Shown: positions 1 to 8,647 of the stretch, piece by piece
Layout: each line of letters begins with the position of its first letter
How positions within the stretch are numbered: position 1 is the first letter of the stretch
Assembly (NCBI GenBank): GCA_016721195.1
Contig: JADKIO010000008.1
Location: forward strand, 366,150-430,149
Length of the DNA stretch: 64,000 nt
DNA from: Candidatus Geothrix skivensis
GTDB taxonomy: Bacteria; Acidobacteriota; Holophagae; Holophagales; Holophagaceae
Direction: 5' to 3'
The notes under the pieces: generated by a model
What the model saw: the letters and a program-made list of their open reading frames with translations, nothing else
Database searches by the model: none
What the model was told of the DNA's origin: nothing
Made by a program: the position numbers and the translations under genes

Positions 1-1104
1 CTTGGCGCGGATGTTGGCACGGCGGGCCTGGAAGTCCCCGAACCAGCTGCAGGAGCTGATCTCGCGGTAGGTGTTCTGCGAAGGCAGCCACACTTCCAGG
101 TCGTAGGTCTTCTGGCTGCTGAAGCCCATGTCGCCGGTGCAAAGCAGGACCCGCCGATAGGGCAGCTCCAGGGCCTCCAGGATGGCTTCCGCATCGGCCG
201 TCAGCCGCTCCAGCTCGACTTCGGCCTGCTCTGCGGCGGCAAAGGTCACCAACTCCACCTTGTGGAACTGGTGCTGGCGGATGATGCCCTTGGTGTCCCG
301 GCCATAGCTGCCGGCCTCGCTGCGGAAACAGGGCGTGAAGGCGCAGTGGCGCAGGGGCAGGGATTCCGCGGACAGGATCTCGTCCCGGTAGAGGTTCGTC
401 ACGGGCACCTCCGCCGTGGGGATGAGGTACAGCGAGCCCTCGCCATGGGCCACTTTGAACAGGTCCTGCTCGAACTTGGGCAGCTGGCCCGTGCCGTACA
501 TGCTTTCGGCGTTCACCAGGTAGGGGGGGATGACCTCCAGGTAGCCCGCCGCCGTCTGGCGGTCGAGCATGAAGGCGATGAGGGCCCGCTCCAGCCGGGC
601 CCCCTGCCCCTTCAGCACCGCAAAGCGGGCGCCGCTGAGCTTGGCGGCCCGGTCCAGGTCGAGGATGCCCAAGGAGGTGCCCAGGTCCACGTGGTCCCTG
701 GGCGTGGCGATGGTGGGGAGCCGGCCCCAGCGCTTGATCTCGACGTTGGCGTGCTCGTCGCGGCCGACGGGCACGCTGGCGTGGGGCGGGTTGGGGATCC
801 CGGCGAGGAAGTCCTTGAAGGCCGCCTCGATCTCCCGCTCGGCCGCCTCCAGCCGCTTCAGCTGGTCGCCCACCTCGCGCTGCTGGGCGATGAGGGCGTC
901 CGCGTTCTCCTTGGCCCGCTTGAGGCGGCCCACCTCGTCGCTCACGCGGTTGCGCTCGGCCTTCAGGGCCTCAGCTTCCTGCAGGATGGCCCGTCGGCGC
1001 TGGTCCAGGTCCTGGTACTGGGCCCGGTCCAGACTGTAGCCCCGCTCGGCGAGGCGCGCCGCCAGGTGGTCGATGTCGTTGCGGAGGAGGTTGGCGTCCA
1101 ACAT
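1..1104 (-). CDS. serS: Seryl-tRNA synthetase, 3' end cut by window edge
   Basis: Charges tRNA-Ser with serine in the cytoplasm (class II aminoacyl-tRNA synthetase). The reverse strand opens with MLDANLLRNDIDHL and gives 368 codons before the window ends, of about 425 expected. Residues about 30-105 form the charged, Lys/Glu/Arg-rich antiparallel coiled-coil arm that binds the tRNA long arm. The class II core follows, with the motif 2 stretch FRSEAGSYGRDTKG and then IRQHQFHKVE, both typical of SerRS. The last visible part is SSCSWFGDFQARR, so motif 3 lies outside the window. The start is the ATG at 1104, preceded by the purine-rich AGGACACCTCC. A strong hairpin lies in its leader at 1136-1164. 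Read directly from the sequence; family assignment is secure. Confidence 0.95.
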   Translation of the reverse strand, partial: MLDANLLRNDIDHLAARLAERGYSLDRAQYQDLDQRRRAILQEAEALKAERNRVSDEVGRLKRAKENADALIAQQREVGDQLKRLEAAEREIEAAFKDFLAGIPNPPHASVPVGRDEHANVEIKRWGRLPTIATPRDHVDLGTSLGILDLDRAAKLSGARFAVLKGQGARLERALIAFMLDRQTAAGYLEVIPPYLVNAESMYGTGQLPKFEQDLFKVAHGEGSLYLIPTAEVPVTNLYRDEILSAESLPLRHCAFTPCFRSEAGSYGRDTKGIIRQHQFHKVELVTFAAAEQAEVELERLTADAEAILEALELPYRRVLLCTGDMGFSSQKTYDLEVWLPSQNTYREISSCSWFGDFQARRANIRAK

Positions 1105-1135
1105 GGAGGTGTCCTGAAAGGTTTAGTTTACCTTG

Positions 1136-1164
1136 CTCCATACGCGCCCATGGCGCGTATGGAG
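1136..1164. promoter_or_regulatory. Perfect 13-bp hairpin in serS leader
   Basis: CTCCATACGCGCC and GGCGCGTATGGAG pair perfectly around a 3-base CAT loop. It lies 32 bases upstream of the serS ATG on the minus strand and has no T-run on either side. It could be a leader structure of serS or the end of the upstream ompA-like transcript. Function is not shown by the sequence. Confidence 0.5.
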
Positions 1165-1226
1165 GAAACCCGTGGCCAGCCTCCGTCGCGACCCGGCTTC
1201 GACCAGAGCTCGAAGGTACGAACCAA

Positions 1227-1255
1227 CCCCATCACCGGCAGGGCCGGTGATGGGG
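1227..1255 (-). terminator. Putative terminator of the OmpA-family gene
   Basis: CCCCATCACCGGC and GCCGGTGATGGGG form a perfect 13-bp stem with a 3-base loop. It starts 45 bases beyond the stop codon at 1300. On the minus strand the stem is followed by TTGGTTCGTAC, which is only weakly T-rich, so termination is likely but not certain. Confidence 0.55.
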
Positions 1256-1299
1256 CGTGGGGCCAGGGCCCGGTTCGCGCCGGTCTGGGGCGGGCAGCC

Positions 1300-2462
1300 C
1301 TACTTCACGGCCTTCTTGGCGGGCTTCTTTGGCGCGGGCGCGGGCGCTGGCGCTTCCACGGTGCCGGTCGCGGTCTTGCGGACCTCGACCTTGCCGTCGT
1401 CGACCTTCACATCGATCTCGACGCGACGGTTCTTGCTCTGCCCTTCCTTGCTGGCATTGTCGGCGATGGGCTTGTCAGGGCCCACGCCCACGGTGCTGAC
1501 CTTGGCGGCGGGGATGCCGGCGTCCACGAGGACCTTGGCCACCGCGTCGGCCCGGCGTTTCGCGAGGGCCTTGTTCAGGGCCTTCCCGCCGATCGAGGAG
1601 GTGTGACCGCTGACTTCCAGCGAGTAGCTGCCTGGGTAGGCCTTGAGACCCTCGGCCACTTTCTGGATGGCGGTGATGGCTTCGGCACCCAACTCGGCCT
1701 TGCCATTGGCGAAGTGCAGGACAGCTTCATCCAGCACGATCTTGGCCGGCGGGGGCGGCACCGGCTTGACGACTTCCTTCACCGGCTCGGGGGCGGCGGG
1801 GGAGGCGGCGGCGGCACCACCGGCTCGGGCTTGGGCTCCGGCGGGGGCAGCGGGGCCGGGGCAGGCAGGGGCGCCGGCAGCGGCGCTGGGGCCGGGGCGG
1901 CCTTGCCGATCCCGCCGAAGCGGTAGTTCAGGCCCACGCCCCACCAGCCGGGATTGAGGTTCCGGTTGAACTCCGTCTGGTTGTAGGAGAAGGTCGAGCG
2001 CCAGTGGTCGGTGATGGCGTACTCGGCACCGATGCGGGCGCCGAACTTGACGCCCTTGGCCTCCCCGCGCAGGCCCTGGTAGGCCGCCAGCGTGTCGGCC
2101 TTGATGTCCTGCTTCCACTTGACGCCCATGAGGCCGCCGAAGATCGTCCAGCGGCCCAGATCCTGGAGCACGTCCCACCCGAAGATCAGGTGCTTGGGGC
2201 TGGCCCCCTCGAGGCCCGTGAAGCGGCCGCCCCGGAAGCTCATCAGGTCCACGTGGAGCCGGTGGTTCAGCCCCGGCTTGATCTGGGAGCGGAGCCCCAG
2301 GCCCAGGGTGTAGCCGGCGAGGTTGACGCCATCGGTGAGCTTGTTCATGTCCTGGCTGGCGATGACCAGGGAGCTCGAGGCCTCCAGTCCGAGGGGCCGG
2401 CCCTCTCCAGCCGTCAGGGACAGGGCGAGGAGGGGGAGAATCGCTAGGGTTTTAGTCTTCAT
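1300..2462 (-). CDS. OmpA-family outer membrane protein (beta-barrel plus peptidoglycan-binding domain), frameshifted
   Basis: Outer membrane protein that would anchor the envelope to peptidoglycan. The first frame starts at 2462 with the signal peptide MKTKTLAILPLLALSLTAGE and an eight-strand-like barrel. It ends NYRFGG, then runs into a Pro-rich linker and stops at 1779. The next frame carries the OmpA C-terminal domain: LHFANGKAELG, then SLEVSGHTSS, LAKRRADAVAKVL and NRRVEIDVKV, ending in an Ala/Pro/Lys tail. One extra base in either of two 5-G runs (1789-1793 or 1798-1802) joins the frames into a 387-residue protein of normal layout. I therefore treat it as one gene with a one-base deletion in this sequence. 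A phase-variable homopolymer is a less likely alternative. Confidence 0.85.
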
Positions 2463-2501
2463 ATCAGTCGCTCCATCTCTTAGCTTCGTGGAATTCCAGG
2501 A

Positions 2502-5500
2502 CTACCACTTGAACCCGGTGGACAGGCGGAGGGAACGCCCGCCCGTATAGTCGCCAAATCCATAGGTGCCATAGCCGGTCCGGTTCCGGTCGCTGGAAGA
2601 CCAGGCGGTGGCGTAATAGCCGGCGTTGGGGGCATTGGTCACCAGGCTGGCGCTGCCTGCCGTGTTGGAAGCCGAATAGCTGACCAGCTGCCAGTGGTTG
2701 AAGACATTCAGAACCGTGATTTCGGCGAAATACCGGGCCTTCCCGAAAAGCGGCACTTCCAGGCCCACCTTCCAGTCGAAGTTGAAGTTGTCGTTGAAGC
2801 GGCCAATGCCACGGGGCCCGTAATAGCGCGTGTACGTGGTGGGATACGCGCTGGCGATGGTACTCCCGGCGGTGGTGGCGTCCGTCCTGGCTTCAAAGCC
2901 GTTGGTCCGGGTCAGGCTGTAGACCTGCGAGGCCGAGTTGGCACTCATGGACGGGTTGTAGTTGAACAGCAGGGATGATGTGAACGTGGCCCCGTGCTCG
3001 GTGCGGCTCACGTAGTCCAGGTGGATGGAGGCTCGGTGGGTGACATCGCCGGCGAGGTAGCCGTAGGGGGCGAAGTAGCTTTCGTCCCGACCCCGGGCAT
3101 CGTGCACCCCCGTGTAGTTCCCGATGACATCGCCGCTCACCGCCAGGGTCGAGGACTGCCCCTCGGAACCCTCGCCATTGCCCTTGAGGATGGAGTAGGT
3201 GTAGTTCCCGCCCATGGACCAGTTGCCATTGAACTTGGACATGAACTCGATTTCGAAGCTCTTGTAGTCCCGCTTCAGGCGGTCATCGTTGCCCCAGGTG
3301 GTCAGGATCGCCCGGGAGGTGGCACCGGGAACGGCCCGGAGGGGGACATTGATTTCCTGTCCGACGTTGAGGAAGTCGTTGAAGAAGTTCTTGAAGGTGC
3401 GCTGGGCATAGGTGAATGAGATGAAGCCGCCATCGGTGAGGGACCGGCGGAGGCCCAGGCTGGTCTCATCCGCATACGGGGACTTGGTGTTTGGGTTGAT
3501 GGTATTGGTCACCGGGCTGCCCACATAGCGCAGGCCCGCAACGCTCAGATCCCAGTTCGCGAGATCCTGGACCTGGGCCACCGTCAGGTTCGTGGCCGCG
3601 GCCCCCCGCCAGGAGTAGTCCTCTTCGATGGGGTTGCCCGCCAGGGTGAACTGGTTGGCGAAGCCATCCTGGAGCTTGGAGGTGTAGCGCGCCCAGCTGG
3701 CGCGGGCCACCCAGGACTGGTCTCCCCGCAGGTCATAGGTGAGCTGGAGCCGGGGCGATGTCTGGCTGGAGCTGATGACCTTGGAGCCCAGAGTGTCCGA
3801 AGAGGAGACCTTGTCGAACCGGATGCCCGCGGAAAGCTGGAAGTTATTGCTGATGGTCCAGACATCGTTGATGTAGTAGCCATCCAGGTTGGTGTTGGCG
3901 GTGCCACCATCGCTCCAGTAGAGCCAGGTCGCGTTGTTGTTGTAGGCATTGGTGGCGTCGGCGGACCCGGGGGCAAAGCTGTTGGGTCCCGCGGCGCGGT
4001 AGGTTCCGTCCGCGTTCCGGCCCCAGACGTAGAACCGGCGGTTGTTGGGGGACTGGTCATTGCGGGCGATGCGCTGCTGCCGCAGCAATTCGAAGCCGAT
4101 ATCCAGCTGATGGCTGCCGATGGCCGTCTGGGGGCTGAACCACTGGTAGTTGGCGGTGTAGCTATCGATGTTCCGGTTGTCGCCACCATCCGAGTGGTTG
4201 AAGATGCCGTTGTTGAACTGGTAGACAGATCCGTTGCCGTAGCGGGCGAAGATCGTATCGCCGTTTTCCGGGTAGCCGCCGCTCACGGATTTCTGCTTCT
4301 TCTTCGAGGCATTCACTTCCAGGTTGGAGGCGGCGGAGAGGATGCCCCGGTAGTTCACGGCATAGTATTTGTATTCGAAATAGCCATCGCTCAGCACAGC
4401 GGGATCGAAGGACCCACCGGTGGCGCTGGAGGAGGTGTAGGCCCGGACGGGGGTGGCATTCTTGGAGTAGCTGCCCGAGACGCTGACCGTGTGGTCCGTG
4501 CTGATACTGCCCGTCAGCTTGAGCTCGTAGAACTTGGTCTCGGCCCTGGCGACGAAAATACCGCCTGCATTGGTGAGGTAGGCGGGACCGCCAGAGCCGG
4601 GGCCGGTGTCGCCCGTGATCAGCCCGGTGGCGCCACTGGCGGTGGGATTGGACCAGACGGTGGGGGTGGAGGACGGCGGATCCTGTTTGGTGGAGACCGT
4701 GAACCAGAGGCGGTCCTTGAGGATGGGGCCGCCCATCCACAGCGAGTAGTTGCGGGTCAGGTCGTCCACGCCGGTGGAGGGCTGGGACACGTTGTCCGGG
4801 CGCAGGCCCTTGGGGGCCACGGCCGCCCAGGAGGTGCGGCGCAGGTCGGCCCGGAAGATGCCGGTCCAGTCGTTCCCACCCACCTTGGTGATGGCATTGA
4901 CCACGCCACCCGTGAAACCGCCGTACCGGGCGGAGATGGGGCTGAGGATCACCTGGGTCTGGTCCACCGAGTCGTCCACGAAGAACTGGCGGCCGTCGGA
5001 GGTGCCGAAGGCGTTGTCGGAGATGTCCGTGCCGTTCACCAGGAAGCGGTTGCCCGTGCCCTGGCCGCCGCGCATCTGCACCCGGCCCGTGGCATTGGTC
5101 GTCACGCCGGGCGCCAGCAGGGCGATGGTGTTCAGGCCCCGGGTCGTGCGGGGCAGCAGGTCCATGTCCTGGCTGCTGATGACGGTGGCCGCCTTGACGT
5201 CAGTCTTGTCGACGCTGGAAGCGGAAGCGACGACTTCCACCGTGGCGGTGCCACCCGCCTGGGCCATCAGGATCTCCTGGCGGACCACCTGGCCCAGGCC
5301 CACTTCGACCTCGACCTTGGCGGCGACATACCCGGCCTTGACCGGCGTGATGCTGTAGAGCCCCGGGGGCAGCAGCGGCGCGCGGAAGGCACCCTTGGCA
5401 TCCGTGGTCACGACGCGCACGCCCTGGAGGGTGGGGGCGGAGAGCCGGACTTCCACACCGGCCATCACTTCGCCGGTCTTCGATTTCACCATGCCGACCA

Positions 5501-5588
5501 CCTGGCCGGTGGATTCCTGCGCCACCAGGGCAGGGGCGGCGACGAGCGCCAGGGCCATCAGGGAAAGATTGCGTGGGATCATGCGCAT
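2502..5588 (-). CDS. Oar-like TonB-dependent receptor with carboxypeptidase-regulatory-like N-terminus
   Basis: Predicted outer membrane receptor of 1028 residues. A signal peptide (about residues 1-23, ending ALVAQ) precedes a carboxypeptidase-regulatory-like beta-sandwich at about 27-105 (GVEVRLSAPTL, then TTDAKGAFRAPLLPPGLYSI). A plug domain follows (LLPRTTRGLNTIALLAPGV, RVQMRGGQGTGNRFLVNG, FTGGVVNAITK). The long barrel ends in STGFKW with a terminal aromatic residue. This order is that of the Oar/TonB receptor family common in Acidobacteriota and Myxococcota; the substrate cannot be read. It starts 23 bases after the gene for a small barrel protein (5612-6304), so the two are probably cotranscribed. 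It is a paralogue of the three receptors at 30-40 kb. Confidence 0.88.
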   Translation of the reverse strand: MRMIPRNLSLMALALVAAPALVAQESTGQVVGMVKSKTGEVMAGVEVRLSAPTLQGVRVVTTDAKGAFRAPLLPPGLYSITPVKAGYVAAKVEVEVGLGQVVRQEILMAQAGGTATVEVVASASSVDKTDVKAATVISSQDMDLLPRTTRGLNTIALLAPGVTTNATGRVQMRGGQGTGNRFLVNGTDISDNAFGTSDGRQFFVDDSVDQTQVILSPISARYGGFTGGVVNAITKVGGNDWTGIFRADLRRTSWAAVAPKGLRPDNVSQPSTGVDDLTRNYSLWMGGPILKDRLWFTVSTKQDPPSSTPTVWSNPTASGATGLITGDTGPGSGGPAYLTNAGGIFVARAETKFYELKLTGSISTDHTVSVSGSYSKNATPVRAYTSSSATGGSFDPAVLSDGYFEYKYYAVNYRGILSAASNLEVNASKKKQKSVSGGYPENGDTIFARYGNGSVYQFNNGIFNHSDGGDNRNIDSYTANYQWFSPQTAIGSHQLDIGFELLRQQRIARNDQSPNNRRFYVWGRNADGTYRAAGPNSFAPGSADATNAYNNNATWLYWSDGGTANTNLDGYYINDVWTISNNFQLSAGIRFDKVSSSDTLGSKVISSSQTSPRLQLTYDLRGDQSWVARASWARYTSKLQDGFANQFTLAGNPIEEDYSWRGAAATNLTVAQVQDLANWDLSVAGLRYVGSPVTNTINPNTKSPYADETSLGLRRSLTDGGFISFTYAQRTFKNFFNDFLNVGQEINVPLRAVPGATSRAILTTWGNDDRLKRDYKSFEIEFMSKFNGNWSMGGNYTYSILKGNGEGSEGQSSTLAVSGDVIGNYTGVHDARGRDESYFAPYGYLAGDVTHRASIHLDYVSRTEHGATFTSSLLFNYNPSMSANSASQVYSLTRTNGFEARTDATTAGSTIASAYPTTYTRYYGPRGIGRFNDNFNFDWKVGLEVPLFGKARYFAEITVLNVFNHWQLVSYSASNTAGSASLVTNAPNAGYYATAWSSSDRNRTGYGTYGFGDYTGGRSLRLSTGFKW

Positions 5589-5611
5589 GAGTCTTCTCCT
5601 AGGGGGCTCGG

Positions 5612-6304
5612 TTAGAACCGGATGCCAAACGACAGTTCAGCGGCTTGCCCGGACTGCTTCACACCCGTCGATGGGGAGGTCGCGCCGGTCATGTACCAGT
5701 TCGCCTCCAGGCTGTAGCTGTCATTGAAGCGGTAGCCCAGGCCCGCGGTCAGGCCCGGGTACACCTTGGTCTTTTCGGTCACCGTGGCGATGGCTGACCC
5801 CGCGGTGAGGGTTCCGGCGGAATTGATCACGGTCGTGGTTTGGGTGTAGATGGTGCCGGTGTCAATTTCCTTGGCCTTGTTGATGCCGATGCGAACGCCC
5901 CCCTGCCAGTAGGCACCGGCCCACTGGGCGAGGTCGCCCCTGTAGATGGCGGCCAGTTGGAAGCCCTGGACGTCCGCCTTGCGGACCCGGTTCTCCAGGG
6001 TGTAGACGCCGATGGCTGCCCGGGTCGGCAGGGGCGTGGGAACGAAGGAGACCTGCTGGAAATCCCCCGGGAAGAAGCGGTAGCCCAGGCTGAAGGCCAC
6101 CTGGCTGGTCTTGCTCAGTTGGTAGCCCAGCTCGAAGTCCCCACCCAGCGTGTAGCCAGCCTTGCCGGTGTACTCGTTGATCTTCTGGAAGGTGGGTCCG
6201 CCGGCCATCTTGAAGGCCAGGCTCCAGGGATCCTGGGCGGAGGCGACCGTGCCCATCATCATGGACAGGGCTGCGATTCTGGATATGCGGGCGAGATTGT
6301 TCAC
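5612..6304 (-). CDS. Small outer membrane beta-barrel protein
   Basis: A 230-residue secreted protein of unknown ligand. I choose the GTG at 6304 because GGAGGAACCACT sits directly before it and the product then opens with a clean signal peptide (NNLARISRI, then AALSMMMGTVASAQ). A longer in-frame start at 6421 would prepend a non-signal leader. The mature part alternates polar and hydrophobic residues (GGDFELGYQLSKTSQVAFSLGYRF, LGYRFNDSYSLEANWYM) and ends in SFGIRF with a terminal Phe, as outer membrane barrels do. It probably heads an operon with the receptor at 2502-5588 and may be its partner; that link is inference from spacing. Confidence 0.75.
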   Translation of the reverse strand: MNNLARISRIAALSMMMGTVASAQDPWSLAFKMAGGPTFQKINEYTGKAGYTLGGDFELGYQLSKTSQVAFSLGYRFFPGDFQQVSFVPTPLPTRAAIGVYTLENRVRKADVQGFQLAAIYRGDLAQWAGAYWQGGVRIGINKAKEIDTGTIYTQTTTVINSAGTLTAGSAIATVTEKTKVYPGLTAGLGYRFNDSYSLEANWYMTGATSPSTGVKQSGQAAELSFGIRF

Positions 6305-6365
6305 AGTGGTTCCTCCATAAACAGGGCGAATGATCGAGATAGAGGGCAAGATTACCAAAGAAAAT

Positions 6366-6388
6366 GAGGTCCGCGTCCATCGGACCTC
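6366..6388 (-). terminator. Rho-independent terminator downstream of asparaginase
   Basis: GAGGTCCG and CGGACCTC form a perfect 8-bp stem with a 7-base loop. On the minus strand it is followed by ATTTTCTTT. It lies about 250 bases after the ansA stop, beyond the palindromic repeat, and 61 bases before the GTG start at 6304. Confidence 0.7.
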
Positions 6389-6515
6389 TTTCCCCAGGAA
6401 CTTTTGCTCCCTCCGAGGCACGCAGGAACCTTACTGGGGAGCAGGGGCCCAGGCAAGCGAAAACCTAGCTCAAGGTCAGGAATCTATGCGTTGGGCCGAA
6501 GGCCGCGCCGGGCCT

Positions 6516-6680
6516 CAGGCCTGGGGCCATGCCCCGTCCCGCATGGGCTCCCCGGCCCTCCCGACCAGGTGGGTCGCGAAACAGGCTGCGGGGCAGCCTG
6601 TGAAGCGGGGCCCCACCGGGAGGGAATCACGGGCAGCTCAGGCCTGCGGCCACGCCCCGTCCCGCATGGGCTCCCCGGCC
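6516..6680. repeat. 42-bp direct repeat of the ansA 3' end flanking a palindromic element
   Basis: Bases 6516-6557 and 6639-6680 match at 40 of 42 positions. The second copy is the true 3' end of ansA; the first lies beyond the palindromic element. Read on the minus strand in the same frame, both encode AGEPMRDGAWPQA and then a TGA stop. The two differences (GCG to GCA, CCG to CCC) are synonymous. The stretch 6305-6637 holds no other gene that I can support. Confidence 0.85.
6558..6629. repeat. Dispersed palindromic element, copy 1
   Basis: About 72 bp, running from CTCCCGACCAGGTGGGTCGC to GGAGGGAATCA on the plus strand with an inverted-repeat architecture. Outer arms are CTCCC/GGGAG and GGTGGG/CCCACC. 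The inner hairpin is ACAGGCTGC, GGG loop, GCAGCCTGT (6581-6601). Copies 2 and 3 near 26 kb share the flanks but have a different, still perfectly paired, inner stem. It sits just downstream of ansA. Confidence 0.85.
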
Positions 6681-7645
6681 CACGCCACCCTGAAGGCTTC
6701 CCTTGCCTCAGCGAGGCCACCCCCGCCCCCCAGCACCAGCCCCAGCTTGGCCAGGGCGGCCCAGCGGGTGTGCAGGCCGCCGGAGATGGCGCCGAAGCCC
6801 TCAACCTGCCGCCCCAGTTCGTAGGCGGAGAGGTCCACGCCCCCGTAGGCGCACTGGGAGGTCACCACCACGGGCACCTGCCGCTGCCGGCAGTCCTGGA
6901 GGAAGGCCTTCAGGTCCGGGCGGTCCATGGGCAGGTTGCCGGCGCCGAAGGCCTGGATCAGCACGGCCCGGGCGCCGTCGGGTGCGGGGAACCAGGCCAT
7001 GCCGGGATGGGGGGTGACCGTGTGGATGTTCAGTTCGATCCCCTGTCCCAGCCCGGGGGGCATCTGGCGTGTGAACTTGCCCACCCCAGGGTGCAGCTGG
7101 ATTTCGGCCCCGATCTCGGCCAGGGGCGCCAGGTTGGGGCTCTTGAAGGCCTCGAACTGATGGACGCTCAGCTTGTCCGCGGCCACGCCCCGCAGCCAGT
7201 GGGTGCCGAAACAGATGCCGATCTCGGGGATGGCGCGGCAGGCCAGGTCGACGGCGTTGACGAGGTTGCTTCGGGCGTCGCTGCGCACGAAGGCCAGGGG
7301 CCGCTGACTGCCCGTGAGCACCACGGGGCGGCCCAGGTCCGCCAGCAGGAAGCCCAGGCAGGAGGCGGTGAAGGCCATGGTATCGGTGCCGTGGATGATG
7401 ACGAAGCCATCAAAGGCATCCGCCGCCTCCCGCACCCGGTGGGCCAGCGCGAGGATGTTCGAGGGTTCGAGGCTGGCGGAGTCCTGGTTGAAGGGCACTT
7501 CCACCGCCAGATCCGCCAGCTGACCCAGCTCGGGCACCTGCACGAGCAGGTGTTCCAGGAAAGGCCCCGGCGCCAGCGAGGCCGGTTCGCCGCTGGGGGC
7601 CATGCCGAGGGTGCCGCCGGTGTGGAGGAGGAGGATCTTGCGCAT
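6638..7645 (-). CDS. ansA: Type I (cytoplasmic) L-asparaginase
   Basis: Hydrolyses L-asparagine to aspartate and ammonia. The 335-residue product has no signal peptide, which suits the cytoplasmic type I enzyme. The first catalytic threonine is in the N-terminal LLHTGGTLGM. The second catalytic motif is IIHGTDTMAFTA, followed by PVVLTGSQRPL, all signatures of the family. Length matches type I enzymes (about 330-350). The gene is read away from the YoaK-family gene at 7744. Its last 13 codons and stop are duplicated downstream on the far side of a palindromic element (6516-6557). Confidence 0.92.
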   Translation of the reverse strand: MRKILLLHTGGTLGMAPSGEPASLAPGPFLEHLLVQVPELGQLADLAVEVPFNQDSASLEPSNILALAHRVREAADAFDGFVIIHGTDTMAFTASCLGFLLADLGRPVVLTGSQRPLAFVRSDARSNLVNAVDLACRAIPEIGICFGTHWLRGVAADKLSVHQFEAFKSPNLAPLAEIGAEIQLHPGVGKFTRQMPPGLGQGIELNIHTVTPHPGMAWFPAPDGARAVLIQAFGAGNLPMDRPDLKAFLQDCRQRQVPVVVTSQCAYGGVDLSAYELGRQVEGFGAISGGLHTRWAALAKLGLVLGGGGGLAEAREAFRVAWAGEPMRDGAWPQA

Positions 7646-7743
7646 GGAAGCAGTTTACAGGCTGACCACGGACAGCGGGTGGCGCCTGCGCTGCCCGATG
7701 GAGGCTGAGGCTCGAACTCCCGACCCAGTAGACTGAACCCTTC

Positions 7744-8646
7744 ATGCGCCGCATTCCCCGAGCGATCCAGCTGATCGTGGCCCGCTACCTCCGGCGCCTG
7801 CTGAGGAACCGCCTGGACGGGCAGCAGCTCCAGGCCGCCGTGGATCGGGCCATCGCCACCCTGCCCATCCAAGAGAAGCTGCTGGTGCGCGAGGGGGCCC
7901 TGCGGTCGGAATCCCTCAACCGTCAGCTGGCCTGGGCCATGGCCTTCGTGGCCGGCGCGGTGAATGCGGGCGGCTTCCTGGCGGTGGGCCACTACACCTC
8001 CCATGTGACCGGCGTGGTGTCCTCCATGGCCGATGAGCTGGCCCTGGGCGACCTCACCACGGCCCTGGCGGCCCTGGCCATGATGCTCAGCTTCCTGGGC
8101 GGGGCCTTTGCCTGCACCACCCTCATCAGCTTCGGCCAGCGCCATCGCATGCGGAGCCGCTACGCCCTGACCCTGGTGGTCGAGGCGGCGCTGATGCTGA
8201 TCTTCGGGTTCATGGGCAGCCGCCTGCAGCAGAGGATCGAGTTCAACCTGCCCATCACCGTGATGCTGCTTTGTTTCATCATGGGTCTGCACAACGCCGT
8301 GACCTCGATCATCTCCGGCGCCGCGGTGCGCACCACCCACCTGACCGGCACAGTGACCGACATCGGCGTAGAGCTGAGTCGGCTCGCCTACCTGAACCTG
8401 CACGACAAGGTCGGGCGGAAGCGCATCCTGGCGGACCGGCAGAAGCTCACCCTCCTGCTGCTCATCCTCGCGGCCTTCCTGAGCGGCGGCGTGGCGGGGG
8501 CCCTGGGATTCAAGCACATCGGCTTCAAGGTGACCGTGCCCCTGGCGGGCTTCCTCTGCTTCCTGGCGGCCAGGCCCCTGCTGCTGGAGCTGCGCCTGCT
8601 GCTCCACCGCGTCAAGAAGCAGTGGTCGACGGATGAACCGGTCTAG
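7744..8646 (+). CDS. YoaK family (DUF1275) integral membrane protein
   Basis: A 300-residue membrane protein of unknown function. A basic, helical N-terminal extension (about residues 1-58) precedes the DUF1275 region. That region starts at AWAMAFVAGAVNAGGFLAVG, followed by TSHVTGVVSSMADEL, the family's hallmark glycine-rich first helices. Further hydrophobic helices follow around residues 100-125, 140-160, 170-190 and 235-280. The repeated pattern LHNAVTSIISGAAVRTTHLTGTVTD in the middle is typical of the second half of the family fold. It converges with the CarH-like gene, whose stop lies one base after this stop. No functional link can be claimed. Confidence 0.85.
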   Translation: MRRIPRAIQLIVARYLRRLLRNRLDGQQLQAAVDRAIATLPIQEKLLVREGALRSESLNRQLAWAMAFVAGAVNAGGFLAVGHYTSHVTGVVSSMADELALGDLTTALAALAMMLSFLGGAFACTTLISFGQRHRMRSRYALTLVVEAALMLIFGFMGSRLQQRIEFNLPITVMLLCFIMGLHNAVTSIISGAAVRTTHLTGTVTDIGVELSRLAYLNLHDKVGRKRILADRQKLTLLLLILAAFLSGGVAGALGFKHIGFKVTVPLAGFLCFLAARPLLLELRLLLHRVKKQWSTDEPV

Positions 8647-8647
8647 C

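Noticed and set aside
262..1926. 554-codon plus-strand frame over serS and the OmpA gene
   Set aside because: serS on the minus strand is clear from its motifs.
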